Source: Auanema rhodensis (Eukaryota > Nematoda > Chromadorea > Rhabditida > Rhabditidae). Taken from it: a DNA stretch of 64,000 bases. The translations under genes and the position numbers were made by a program. This document shows, piece by piece, positions 1 to 12,446 of the stretch. Under the pieces are notes generated by a model that saw only the letters and a list, made by a program, of their open reading frames with translations, did no database searches and was not told the origin of the DNA. Location of the stretch: the NCBI GenBank assembly GCA_964057225.1, contig OZ059900.1:630501-694500 (forward strand), written 5' to 3'. Position 1 is the first letter of the stretch; each line of letters starts with the position of its first letter.

Positions 1-282
1 AATACTCGTAAATTTTGATCATATCCGGTAAGATTCGAGAATCAAACACACAATACACGAAATAAGTTTATTTTTACGAGTTTGCACTGATATTTATTCA
101 TTTTGATCAAAAAAGGTCGAAAATAGAAAGAATTTTTGAATTTTCCGAGTTTTGAGTCCAATTTGGCTAAATCGCTCATATATATGATCAAAAGCATAGT
201 TTCACTGTCTATGATGACAAAAGTCTTCAAATATACACTAGTAATGATTAAATCACTGAATTTCACTCAAATAGCATTACTA
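1..282 (+). repeat. Left partial monomer, class X, A tail
   Basis: This is the right-hand 282 bases of a 348-bp monomer cut by the window edge. It carries the TCCGGTAAG variant near its left end and GTTTCACTG, both shared with the monomers at 1673 and 38492. The array therefore continues to the left of the window. Confidence 0.93.
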
Positions 283-1672
283 CACTAAGTATGGTCGTTT
301 TTATGCCTTTAACACCATATACTCACCGATTTTTGGTACAAAATCTGTAATACTTGTAAATTTTGATCATATTCGTTAAGATTTGAGAATCAAACACATA
401 ATACACAAAATCAGTCTATTTTTATGAGCTTGCACTGATATATATTCATTTTGATCAAAAAAGGTCGAAAATAGAAAGAATTTTTGAAATTTCCGAGTTT
501 TGAGTCTAATTTGGCTAATTCGCTCATATATATGATCAGAAGCATAGTTTTATTGTCTATGACAACAAAAATCATCAATTAAACGCTAGTGATGTTTAAA
601 TACTGATTTTCGCTCAAATAGCATTACTACACTAAGTATGGTCGTTTTTATGCCTTTAACACCATATACTCACCGATTTTTGGTACAAAATCTGTAATAC
701 TCGTAAAATTTGATCATATTTGTTAAGATTTGAGAATCAAACACACAATACACAAAATCAGTCTATTTTTATGAGTTTACACTGATATATATTCATTTTC
801 ATCAAAAAAGGTCGAAAATAGAAAGAATTTTTGAATTTTCCGAGTTTTGAGTCGAATTGGGCTAATTCGCTCATATATATGATCAAAAGCATAGTTTTAC
901 TGTCTATGATAACAAAAGTCTTCAAATATACACTAATAATGATTAAATCACTGAATTTCACTCAAATAGCATTACTACACTAAGTATGGTCGTTTTTATG
1001 CCTTTAACACCATATACTCACCGATTTTTGGTACAAAATCTGTAATACTTGTAAATTTTGATCATATTCGTTAAGATTTGAGAATCAAACATACAATACA
1101 CAAAATCAGTCTATTTTTATTAGCATGCACTGATATATATTCATTTTGATCAAAAAAGGTCGAAAATAGAAAGAATTTTTGAAATTTCCGAGTTTTGAGT
1201 CTAATTTGGCTAAATCGCTCATATATATGATCAGAAGCATAGTTTTATTGTCTATGACAACAAAAGTCATCAATTAAACGCTAGTGATGTTTAAATACTG
1301 ATTTTCGCTCAAATAGCATTACTACACTAAGTATGGTCGTTTTTATGCCTTTAACACCATATACTCACCGATTTTTGGTACAAAATCTGTAATACTCGTA
1401 AATTTTGATCATATTCGTTAAGATTTGAAAATCAAACACACAATAAACAAAATCAGTCTATTTTTATGAGTTTGCACTGATATATATTCATTTTGATCAA
1501 AAAAGGTCGAAAATAGAAAGAATTTTTGAATTTTCCGAGTTTTGAGTCCAATTGGGCTAAATCGCTCATATATATGATCAAAAGCATAGTTTCACTGTCT
1601 ATGATAACAAAAGTCTTCAAATATACACTAGTAATGATTAAATCACTGAATTTCACTCAAATAGCTTTACTA
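283..1672 (+). repeat. Four mixed monomers, duplicated near 38.8 kb
   Basis: Monomers start at 283 (S-like left, T-like right, B tail), 630 (S-like, A tail, with GAGTTTACACTG and TTTTCATC), 978 (T, B tail) and 1325 (F-like left, X right, A tail). The first three match 38840-39881 almost base for base. Both 283 and 630 carry GGCTAATTCG where other copies have GGCTAAATCG, so the change was probably spread between neighbours by conversion. Confidence 0.9.
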
Positions 1673-3062
1673 CACTAAGTATGGTCGTTTTTATGCCTTT
1701 AACACCATATACTCACCGATTTTTGGTACAAAATCTGTAATACTCGTAAATTTTGATCATATCCGGTAAGATTCGAGAATCAAACACACAATACACGAAA
1801 TAAGTTTATTTTTACGAGTTTGCACTGATATTTATTCATTTTGATCAAAAAAGGTCGAAAAAAGAAAGAATTTTTGAATTTTCCGAGTTTTGAGTCCAAT
1901 TGGGCTAAATCGCTCATATATATGATCAAAAGCATAGTTTCACTGTCTATGATAACAAAAGTCTTCAAATATACACTAGTAATGATTAAATCACTGAATT
2001 TCACTCAAATAGCATTACTACACTAAGTATGGTCGTTTTTATGCCTTTAACACCATATACTCACCGATTTTTGGTACAAAATCTGTAATACTTGTAAATT
2101 TTGATCATATTCGTTAAGATTTGAGAATCAAACACATAATACACAAAATCAGTCTATTTTTATGAGCTTGCACTGATATATATTCATTTTGATCAAAAAA
2201 GGTCGAAAATAGAAAGATTTTTTGAATTTTCCGAGTTTTGAGTCGAATTGGGCTAAATCGCTCATATATATGATCAAAAGCATAGTTTTACTGTCTATGA
2301 TAACAAAAGTCTTCAAATATACACTAATAATGATTAAATCACTGAATTTCACTCAAATAGCATTACTACACTAAGTATGGTCGTTTTTATGCCTTTAACA
2401 CCATATACTCACCGATTTTTGGTACAAAATCTGTAATACTTGTAAATTTTGATCATATTCGTTAAGATTTGAGAATCAAACATACAATACACAAAATCAG
2501 TCTATTTTTATTAGCATGCACTGATATATATTCATTTTGATCAAAAAAGGTCGAAAATAGAAAGAATTTTTGAAATTTCCGAGTTTTGAGTCTAATTTGG
2601 CTAAATCGCTCATATATATGATCAGAAGCATAGTTTTATTGTCTATGACAACAAAAGTCATCAATTAAACGCTAGTGATATTTAAATACTGATTTTCGCT
2701 CAAATAGCATTACTACACTAAGTATGGTCGTTTTTATGCCTTTAACACCATATACTCACCGATTTTTGGTACAAAATCTGTAATACTCGTAAATTTTGAT
2801 CATTTTCGTTAAGATTCGAAAATCAAACACACAATAAACAAAATCAGTCTATTTTTATGAGTTTGCACTGATATATATTCATTTTGATCAAAAAAGGTCG
2901 AAAATAGAAAGAATTTTTGAATTTTCCGAGTTTTGAGTCCAATTGGGCTAAATCGCTCATATATATGATCAAAAACATAGTTTTATTGTCTATAACAACA
3001 AAAGTCATCAATTAAACGCTAGTGATGTTTAAATACTGATTTTCGCTCAAATAGCATTACTA
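1673..3062 (+). repeat. 4-mer block X-S-T-F (1,390 bp)
   Basis: Monomers start at 1673 (X, A tail), 2021 (S, A), 2369 (T, B) and 2716 (F, B). The next four monomers, from 3063, repeat this order at an offset of 1,390 bp. The X copy has AAAAAAGAAAG where most copies have AAAATAGAAAG. That allele recurs only in the monomers at 3063 and 4801, marking them as descendants of one unit. Confidence 0.85.
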
Positions 3063-4800
3063 CACTAAGTATGGTCGTTTTTATGCCTTTAACACCATAT
3101 ACTCACCGATTTTTGGTACAAAATCTGTGATACTCGTAAATTTTGATCATATTCGGTGAGATTCGAGAATCAAACACACAATAAACAAAATCAGTCTATT
3201 TTTACGAGTTTGCACTGATATTTATTCATTTTGATCAAAAAAGGTCGAAAAAAGAAAGAATTTTTGAATTTTCCGAGTTTTGAGTCCAATTGGGCTAAAT
3301 CGCTCATATATATGATCAAAAGCATAGTTTCACTGTCTATGATAACAAAAGTCTTCAAATATACACTAGTAATGATTAAATCACTGAATTTCACTCAAAT
3401 AGCATTACTACACTAAGTATGGTCGTTTTTATGCCTTTAACACCATATACTCACCGATTTTTGGTACAAAATCTGTAATACTTGTAAATTTTGATCATAT
3501 TCGTTAAGATTTGAGAATCAAACACATAATACACAAAATCAGTCTATTTTTATGAGCTTGCACTGATATATATTCATTTTGATCAAAAAAGGTCGAAAAT
3601 AGAAAGAATTTTTGAATTTTCCGAGTTTTGAGTCGAATTGGGCTAAATCGCTCATATATATGATCAAAAGCATAGTTTTACTGTCTATGATAACAAAAGT
3701 CTTCAAATATACACTAATAATGATTAAATCACTGAATTTCACTCAAATAGCATTACTACACTAAGTATGGTCGTTTTTATGCCTTTAACACCATATACTC
3801 ACCGATTTTTGGTACAAAATCTGTAATACTTGTAAATTTTGATCATATTCGTTAAGATTTGAGAATCAAACATACAATACACAAAATCAGTCTATTTTTA
3901 TTAGCATGCACTGATATATATTCATTTTGATCAAAAAAGGTCGAAAATAGAAAGAATTCTTGAAATTTCCGAGTTTTGAGTCTAATTTGGCTAAATCGCT
4001 CATATATATGATCAGAAGCATAGTTTTATTGTCTATGACAACAAAAGTCATCAATTAAACGCTAGTGATATTTAAATACTGATTTTCGCTCAAATAGCAT
4101 TACTACACTAAGTATGGTCGTTTTTATGCCTTTAACACCATATACTCACCGATTTTTGGTACAAAATCTGTAATACTCGTAAATTTTGATCATTTTCGTT
4201 AAGATTCGAAAATCAAACACACAATAAACAAAATCAGTCTATTTTTATGAGTTTGCACTGATATATATTCATTTTGATCAAAAAAGGTCGAAAATAGAAA
4301 GAATTTTTGAATTTTCCGAGTTTTGAGTCCAATTGGGCTAAATCGCTCATATATATGATCAAAAACATAGTTTTATTGTCTATAACAACAAAAGTCATCA
4401 ATTAAACGCTAGTGATGTTTAAATACTGATTTTCGCTCAAATAGCATTACTACACTAAGTATGGTCGTTTTTATGCCTTTAACACCATATACTCACCGAT
4501 TTTTGGTACAAAATCTGTGATACTCGTAAATTTTGATCATATTCGGTGAGATTCGAGAATCAAACACACAATACACGAAATAAGTTTATTTTTACGAGTT
4601 TGCACTGATATTTATTCATTTTGATCAAAAAAGGTCGAAAATAGAAAGAATTTTTGAAATTTCCGAGTTTTGAGTCTAATTTGGCTAAATCGCTCATATA
4701 TATGATCAAAAGCATAGTTTTATTGTCTATGATAACAAAAGTCTTCAAATATACACTAATAATGTTTAAATCACTGAATTTCACTCAAATAGCATTACTA
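3063..4800 (+). repeat. 5-mer block, copy 1 (1,738 bp)
   Basis: Monomers start at 3063 (G left, X right), 3411 (S), 3759 (T), 4106 (F) and 4453 (G, A tail). From about 3,230 onward the same sequence recurs 1,738 bases later. The T copy gains an EcoRI site (GAATTC at 3954-3959), shared with a subset of T monomers up to 14.8 kb. Confidence 0.85.
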
Positions 4801-6538
4801 CACTAAGTATGGTCGTTTTTATGCCTCCAACACCATATACTCACCGATTTTTGGTACAAAATCTGTAATACTTGTAAATTTTGATCATATTCGTTAAGAT
4901 TTGAGAATCAAACACATAATACACAAAATCAGTCTATTTTTATGAGCTTGCACTGATATATATTCATTTTGATCAAAAAAGGTCGAAAAAAGAAAGAATT
5001 TTTGAATTTTCCGAGTTTTGAGTCCAATTGGGCTAAATCGCTCATATATATGATCAAAAGCATAGTTTCACTGTCTATGATAACAAAAGTCTTCAAATAT
5101 ACACTAGTAATGATTAAATCACTGAATTTCACTCAAATAGCATTACTACACTAAGTATGGTCGTTTTTATGCCTTTAACACCATATACTCACCGATTTTT
5201 GGTACAAAATCTGTAATACTTGTAAATTTTGATCATATTCGTTAAGATTTGAGAATCAAACACATAATACACAAAATCAGTCTATTTTTATGAGCTTGCA
5301 CTGATATATATTCATTTTGATCAAAAAAGGTCGAAAATAGAAAGAATTTTTGAATTTTCCGAGTTTTGAGTCGAATTGGGCTAAATCGCTCATATATATG
5401 ATCAAAAGCATAGTTTTACTGTCTATGATAACAAAAGTCTTCAAATATACACTAATAATGATTAAATCACTGAATTTCACTCAAATAGCATTACTACACT
5501 AAGTATGGTCGTTTTTATGCCTTTAACACCATATACTCACCGATTTTTGGTACAAAATCTGTAATACTTGTAAATTTTGATCATATTCGTTAAGATTTGA
5601 GAATCAAACATACAATACACAAAATCAGTCTATTTTTATTAGCATGCACTGATATATATTCATTTTGATCAAAAAAGGTCGAAAATAGAAAGAATTCTTG
5701 AAATTTCCGAGTTTTGAGTCTAATTTGGCTAAATCGCTCATATATATGATCAGAAGCATAGTTTTATTGTCTATGACAACAAAAGTCATCAATTAAACGC
5801 TAGTGATATTTAAATACTGATTTTCGCTCAAATAGCATTACTACACTAAGTATGGTCGTTTTTATGCCTTTAACACCATATACTCACCGATTTTTGGTAC
5901 AAAATCTGTAATACTCGTAAATTTTGATCATTTTCGTTAAGATTCGAAAATCAAACACACAATAAACAAAATCAGTCTATTTTTATGAGTTTGCACTGAT
6001 ATATATTCATTTTGATCAAAAAAGGTCGAAAATAGAAAGAAATTTTGAATTTTCCGAGTTTTGAGTCCAATTGGGCTAAATCGCTCATATATATGATCAA
6101 AAACATAGTTTTATTGTCTATAACAACAAAAGTCATCAATTAAACGCTAGTGATGTTTAAATACTGATTTTCGCTCAAATAGCATTACTACACTAAGTAT
6201 GGTCGTTTTTATGCCTTTAACACCATATACTCACCGATTTTTGGTACAAAATCTGTGATACTCGTAAATTTTGATCATATTCGGTGAGATTCGAGAATCA
6301 AACACACAATACACGAAATAAGTTTATTTTTACGAGTTTGCACTGATATTTATTCATTTTGATCAAAAAAGGTCGAAAATAGAAAGAATTTTTGAAATTT
6401 CCGAGTTTTGAGTCTAATTTGGCTAAATCGCTCATATATATGATCAAAAGCATAGTTTTATTGTCTATGATAACAAAAGTCTTCAAATATACACTAATAA
6501 TGTTTAAATCACTGAATTTCACTCAAATAGCATTACTA
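4801..6538 (+). repeat. 5-mer block, copy 2 (1,738 bp)
   Basis: Monomers start at 4801 (S left, X right), 5149 (S), 5497 (T), 5844 (F) and 6191 (G). This repeats the previous block in order, lengths and class markers. The duplication junction lies inside a monomer (chimera at 4801), as expected for unequal exchange. The F copy has a private change (GAAATTTTG near 6040). Confidence 0.85.
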
Positions 6539-9318
6539 CACTAAGTATGGTCGTTTTTATGCCTCCAACACCATATACTCACCGATTTTTGGTACAAAAT
6601 CTGTAATACTTGTAAATTTTGATCATATTCGTTAAGATTTGAGAATCAAACACATAATACACAAAATCAGTCTATTTTTATGAGCTTGCACTGATATATA
6701 TTCATTTTGATCAAAAAAGGTCGAAAATAGAAAGAATTTTTGAATTTTCCGAGTTTTGAGTCGAATTGGGCTAAATCGCTCATATATATGATCAAAAGCA
6801 TAGTTTTACTGTCTATGATAACAAAAGTCTTCAAATATACACTAATAATGATTAAATCACTGAATTTCACTCAAATAGCATTACTACACTAAGTATGGTC
6901 GTTTTTATGCCTTTAACACCATATACTCACCGATTTTTGGTACAAAATCTGTAATACTTGTAAATTTTGATCATATTCGTTAAGATTTGAGAATCAAACA
7001 TACAATACACAAAATCAGTCTATTTTTATTAGCATGCACTGATATATATTCATTTTGATCAAAAAAGGTCGAAAATAGAAAGAATTCTTGAAATTTCCGA
7101 GTTTTGAGTCTAATTTGGCTAAATCGCTCATATATATGATCAGAAGCATAGTTTTATTGTCTATGACAACAAAAGTCATCAATTAAACGCTAGTGATATT
7201 TAAATACTGATTTTCGCTCAAATAGCATTACTACACTAAGTATGGTCGTTTTTATGCCTTTAACACCATATACTCACCGATTTTTGGTACAAAATCTGTA
7301 ATACTTGTAAATTTTGATCATATTCGTTAAGATTTGAGAATCAAACACATAATACACAAAATCAGTCTATTTTTATGAGCTTGCACTGATATATATTCAT
7401 TTTGATCAAAAAAGGTCGAAAATAGAAAGAATTTTTGAATTTTCCGAGTTTTGAGTCGAATTGGGCTAAATCGCTCATATATATGATCAAAAGCATAGTT
7501 TTACTGTCTATGATAACAAAAGTCTTCAAATATACACTAATAATGATTAAATCACTGAATTTCACTCAAATAGCATTACTACACTAAGTATGGTCGTTTT
7601 TATGCCTTTAACACCATATACTCACCGATTTTTGGTACAAAATCTGTAATACTTGTAAATTTTGATCATATTCGTTAAGATTTGAGAATCAAACATACAA
7701 TACACAAAATCAGTCTATTTTTATTAGCATGCACTGATATATATTCATTTTGATCAAAAAAGGTCGAAAATAGAAAGAATTCTTGAAATTTCCGAGTTTT
7801 GAGTCTAATTTGGCTAAATCGCTCATATATATGATCAGAAGCATAGTTTTATTGTCTATGACAACAAAAGTCATCAATTAAACGCTAGTGATATTTAAAT
7901 ACTGATTTTCGCTCAAATAGCATTACTACACTAAGTATGGTCGTTTTTATGCCTTTAACACCATATACTCACCGATTTTTGGTACAAAATCTGTAATACT
8001 CGTAAATTTTGATCATTTTCGTTAAGATTCGAAAATCAAACACACAATAAACAAAATCAGTCTATTTTTATGAGTTTGCACTGATATATATTCATTTTGA
8101 TCAAAAAAGGTCGAAAATAGAAAGAATTTTTGAATTTTCCGAGTTTTGAGTCGAATTGGGCTAAATCGCTCATATATATGATCAAAAGCATAGTTTTACT
8201 GTCTATGATAACAAAAGTCTTCAAATATACACTAATAATGATTAAATCACTGAATTTCACTCAAATAGCATTACTACACTAAGTATGGTCGTTTTTATGC
8301 CTTTAACACCATATACTCACCGATTTTTGGTACAAAATCTGTAATACTTGTAAATTTTGATCATATTCGTTAAGATTTGAGAATCAAACATACAATACAC
8401 AAAATCAGTCTATTTTTATTAGCATGCACTGATATATATTCATTTTGATCAAAAAAGGTCGAAAATAGAAAGAATTCTTGAAATTTCCGAGTTTTGAGTC
8501 TAATTTGGCTAAATCGCTCATATATATGATCAGAAGCATAGTTTTATTGTCTATGACAACAAAAGTCATCAATTAAACGCTAGTGATATTTAAATACTGA
8601 TTTTCGCTCAAATAGCATTACTACACTAAGTATGGTCGTTTTTATGCCTTTAACACCATATACTCACCGATTTTTGGTACAAAATCTGTAATACTCGTAA
8701 ATTTTGATCATTTTCGTTAAGATTCGAAAATCAAACACACAATAAACAAAATCAGTCTATTTTTATGAGTTTGCACTGATATATATTCATTTTGATCAAA
8801 AAAGGTCGAAAATAGAAAGAATTTTTGAATTTTCCGAGTTTTGAGTCCAATTGGGCTAAATCGCTCATATATATGATCAAAAACATAGTTTTATTGTCTA
8901 TAACAACAAAAGTCATCAATTAAACGCTAGTGATGTTTAAATACTGATTTTCGCTCAAATAGCATTACTACACTAAGTATGGTCGTTTTTATGCCTTTAA
9001 CACCATATACTCACCGATTTTTGGTACAAAATCTGTGATACTCGTAAATTTTGATCATATTCGGTGAGATTCGAGAATCAAACACACAATACACGAAATA
9101 AGTTTATTTTTACGAGTTTGCACTGATATTTATTCATTTTGATCAAAAAAGGTCGAAAATAGAAAGAATTTTTGAAATTTCCGAGTTTTGAGTCTAATTT
9201 GGCTAAATCGCTCATATATATGATCAAAAGCATAGTTTTATTGTCTATGATAACAAAAGTCTTCAAATATACACTAATAATGTTTAAATCACTAAATTTC
9301 ACTCAAATAGCATCACTA
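6539..9318 (+). repeat. S-T mosaic block ending in T-F-G
   Basis: Monomers start at 6539 (S), 6887 (T), 7234 (S), 7582 (T), 7929 (F left, S right), 8277 (T), 8624 (F) and 8971 (G). The run 7234-9318 has the same class order as 13488-15572, an offset of 6,254 bp or 18 monomers. The F/S chimera at 7929 is shared by both copies. Confidence 0.82.
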
Positions 9319-10708
9319 CACTAAGTATGGTCGTTTTTATGCCTCCAACACCATATACTCACCGATTTTTGGTACAAAATCTGTAATACTTGTAAATTTT
9401 GATCATATTTGTTAAGATTCGAGAATCAAACACATAATACACAAAATCAGTCTATTTTTATGAGCTTGCACTGATATATATTCATTTTGATCAAAAAAGG
9501 TCGAAAATAGAAAGAATTTTTGAAATTTCCGAGTTTTGAGTCCAATTGGGCTAAATCGCTCATATATATGATCAAAAGCATAGTTTTACTGTCTATGATA
9601 ACAAAAGTCTTCAAATATACACTAATAATGATTAAATCACTGAATTTCACTCAAATAGCATTACTACACTAAGTATGGTCGTTTTTATGCCTTTAACACC
9701 ATATACTCACCGATTTTTGGTACAAAATCTGTAATACTTGTAAATTTTGATCATATTCGTTAAGATTCGAGAATCAAACACATAATACACGAAATAAGTC
9801 TATTTTTATGAGTTTGCACTGATATTTATTTATTTTGATCAAAAAAGGTCGAAAATAGAAAGAATTTTTGAATTTTCCGAGTTTTGAGTCCAATTGGGCT
9901 AAATCGCTCATATATATGATCAAAAGCATAGTTTTACTGTCTATAACAACGAAAGTCATCAATTAAACGCTAGTGATATTTAAATACTGATTTTCGCTCA
10001 AGTAGCATTACTACACTAAGTATGGTCGTTTTTATGCCTTTAACACCATATACTCACCGATTTTTGGTACAAAATCTGTAATACTCGTAAATTTTGATCA
10101 TTTTCGTTAAGATTCGAAAATCAAACACACAATGAACAAAATCAGTCTATTTTTATGAGTTTGCACTGATATATATTCATTTTGATCAAAAAAGGTCGAA
10201 AATAGAAAGAATTTTTGAAATTTCCGAGTTTTGAGTCCAATTTGGCTAAATCGCTCATATATATGATCAAAAGCATAGTTTTATTGTCTATAACAACAAA
10301 AGTCATCAATTAAACGCTAGTGATGTTTAAATACTGATTTTCGCTCAAATAGCATTACTACACTAAGTATGGTCGTTTTTATGCCTTTAACACCATATAC
10401 TCACCGATTTTTGGTACAAAATCTGTGATACTCGTAAATTTTGATCATATTCGGTGAGATTCGAGAATCAAACACACAATACACGAAATAAGTTTATTTT
10501 TACGAGTTTGCACTGATATTTATTCATTTTGATCAAAAAAGGTCGAAAATAGAAAGAATTTTTGAAATTTCCGAGTTTTGAGTCTAATTTGGCTAAATCG
10601 CTCATATATATGATCAAAAGCATAGTTTTATTGTCTATGATAACAAAAGTCTTCAAATATACACTAATAATGTTTAAATCACTGAATTTCACTCAAATAG
10701 CATTACTA
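9319..10708 (+). repeat. Four monomers with first N/L-type sequence
   Basis: Monomers start at 9319 (S with N-like right half, A tail), 9667 (L, B), 10014 (F variant with AATGAACAAAATC, B) and 10361 (G, A). This is the first appearance from the left of class L, which later forms part of the six-monomer higher-order repeat. Confidence 0.8.
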
Positions 10709-12446
10709 CACTAAGTATGGTCGTTTTTATGCCTCCAACACCATATACTCACCGATTTTTGGTACAAAATCTGTAATACTTGTAAATTTTGATCATATTC
10801 GTTAAGATTTGAGAATCAAACACATAATACACAAAATCAGTCTATTTTTATGAGCTTGCACTGATATATATTCATTTTGATCAAAAAAGGTCGAAAATAG
10901 AAAGAATTTTTGAATTTTCCGAGTTTTGAGTCGAATTGGGCTAAATCGCTCATATATATGATCAAAAGCATAGTTTTACTGTCTATGATAACAAAAGTCT
11001 TCAAATATACACTAATAATGATTAAATCACTGAATTTCACTCAAATAGCATTACTACACTAAGTATGGTCGTTTTTATGCCTTTAACACCATATACTCAC
11101 CGATTTTTGGTACAAAATCTGTAATACTTGTAAATTTTGATCATATTCGTTAAGATTTGAGAATCAAACATACAATACACAAAATCAGTCTATTTTTATT
11201 AGCATGCACTGATATATATTCATTTTGATCAAAAAAGGTCGAAAATAGAAAGAATTCTTGAAATTTCCGAGTTTTGAGTCTAATTTGGCTAAATCGCTCA
11301 TATATATGATCAGAAGCATAGTTTTATTGTCTATGACAACAAAAGTCATCAATTAAACGCTAGTGATATTTAAATACTGATTTTCGCTCAAATAGCATTA
11401 CTACACTAAGTATGGTCGTTTTTATGCCTTTAACACCATATACTCACCGATTTTTGGTACAAAATCTGTAATACTCGTAAATTTTGATCATTTTCGTTAA
11501 GATTCGAAAATCAAACACACAATAAACAAAATCAGTCTATTTTTATGAGTTTGCACTGATATATATTCATTTTGATCAAAAAAGGTCGAAAATAGAAAGA
11601 ATTTTTGAATTTTCCGAGTTTTGAGTCGAATTGGGCTAAATCGCTCATATATATGATCAAAAGCATAGTTTTACTGTCTATGATAACAAAAGTCTTCAAA
11701 TATACACTAATAATGATTAAATCACTGAATTTCACTCAAATAGCATTACTACACTAAGTATGGTCGTTTTTATGCCTTTAACACCATATACTCACCGATT
11801 TTTGGTACAAAATCTGTAATACTTGTAAATTTTGATCATATTCGTTAAGATTTGAGAATCAAACATACAATACACAAAATCAGTCTATTTTTATTAGCAT
11901 GCACTGATATATATTCATTTTGATCAAAAAAGGTCGAAAATAGAAAGAATTTTTGAATTTTCCGAGTTTTGAGTCCAATTGGGCTAAATCGCTCATATAT
12001 ATGATCAAAAACATAGTTTTATTGTCTATAACAACAAAAGTCATCAATTAAACGCTAGTGATGTTTAAATACTGATTTTCGCTCAAATAGCATTACTACA
12101 CTAAGTATGGTCGTTTTTATGCCTTTAACACCATATACTCACCGATTTTTGGTACAAAATCTGTGATACTCGTAAATTTTGATCATATTCGGTGAGATTC
12201 GAGAATCAAACACACAATACACGAAATAAGTTTATTTTTACGAGTTTGCACTGATATTTATTCATTTTGATCAAAAAAGGTCGAAAATAGAAAGAATTTT
12301 TGAAATTTCCGAGTTTTGAGTCTAATTTGGCTAAATCGCTCATATATATGATCAAAAGCATAGTTTTATTGTCTATGATAACAAAAGTCTTCAAATATAC
12401 ACTAATAATGTTTAAATCACTAAATTTCACTCAAATAGCATCACTA
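10709..12446 (+). repeat. 5-mer with a T/F fusion monomer
   Basis: Monomers start at 10709 (S), 11057 (T), 11404 (F/S), 11752 (T left, F right) and 12099 (G). Compared with S-T-F/S-T-F-G at 7234 and 13488 this block is one monomer short. The missing material corresponds to fusion of T and F into the chimera at 11752, as expected for an unequal crossover that deleted one monomer length. Confidence 0.85.
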
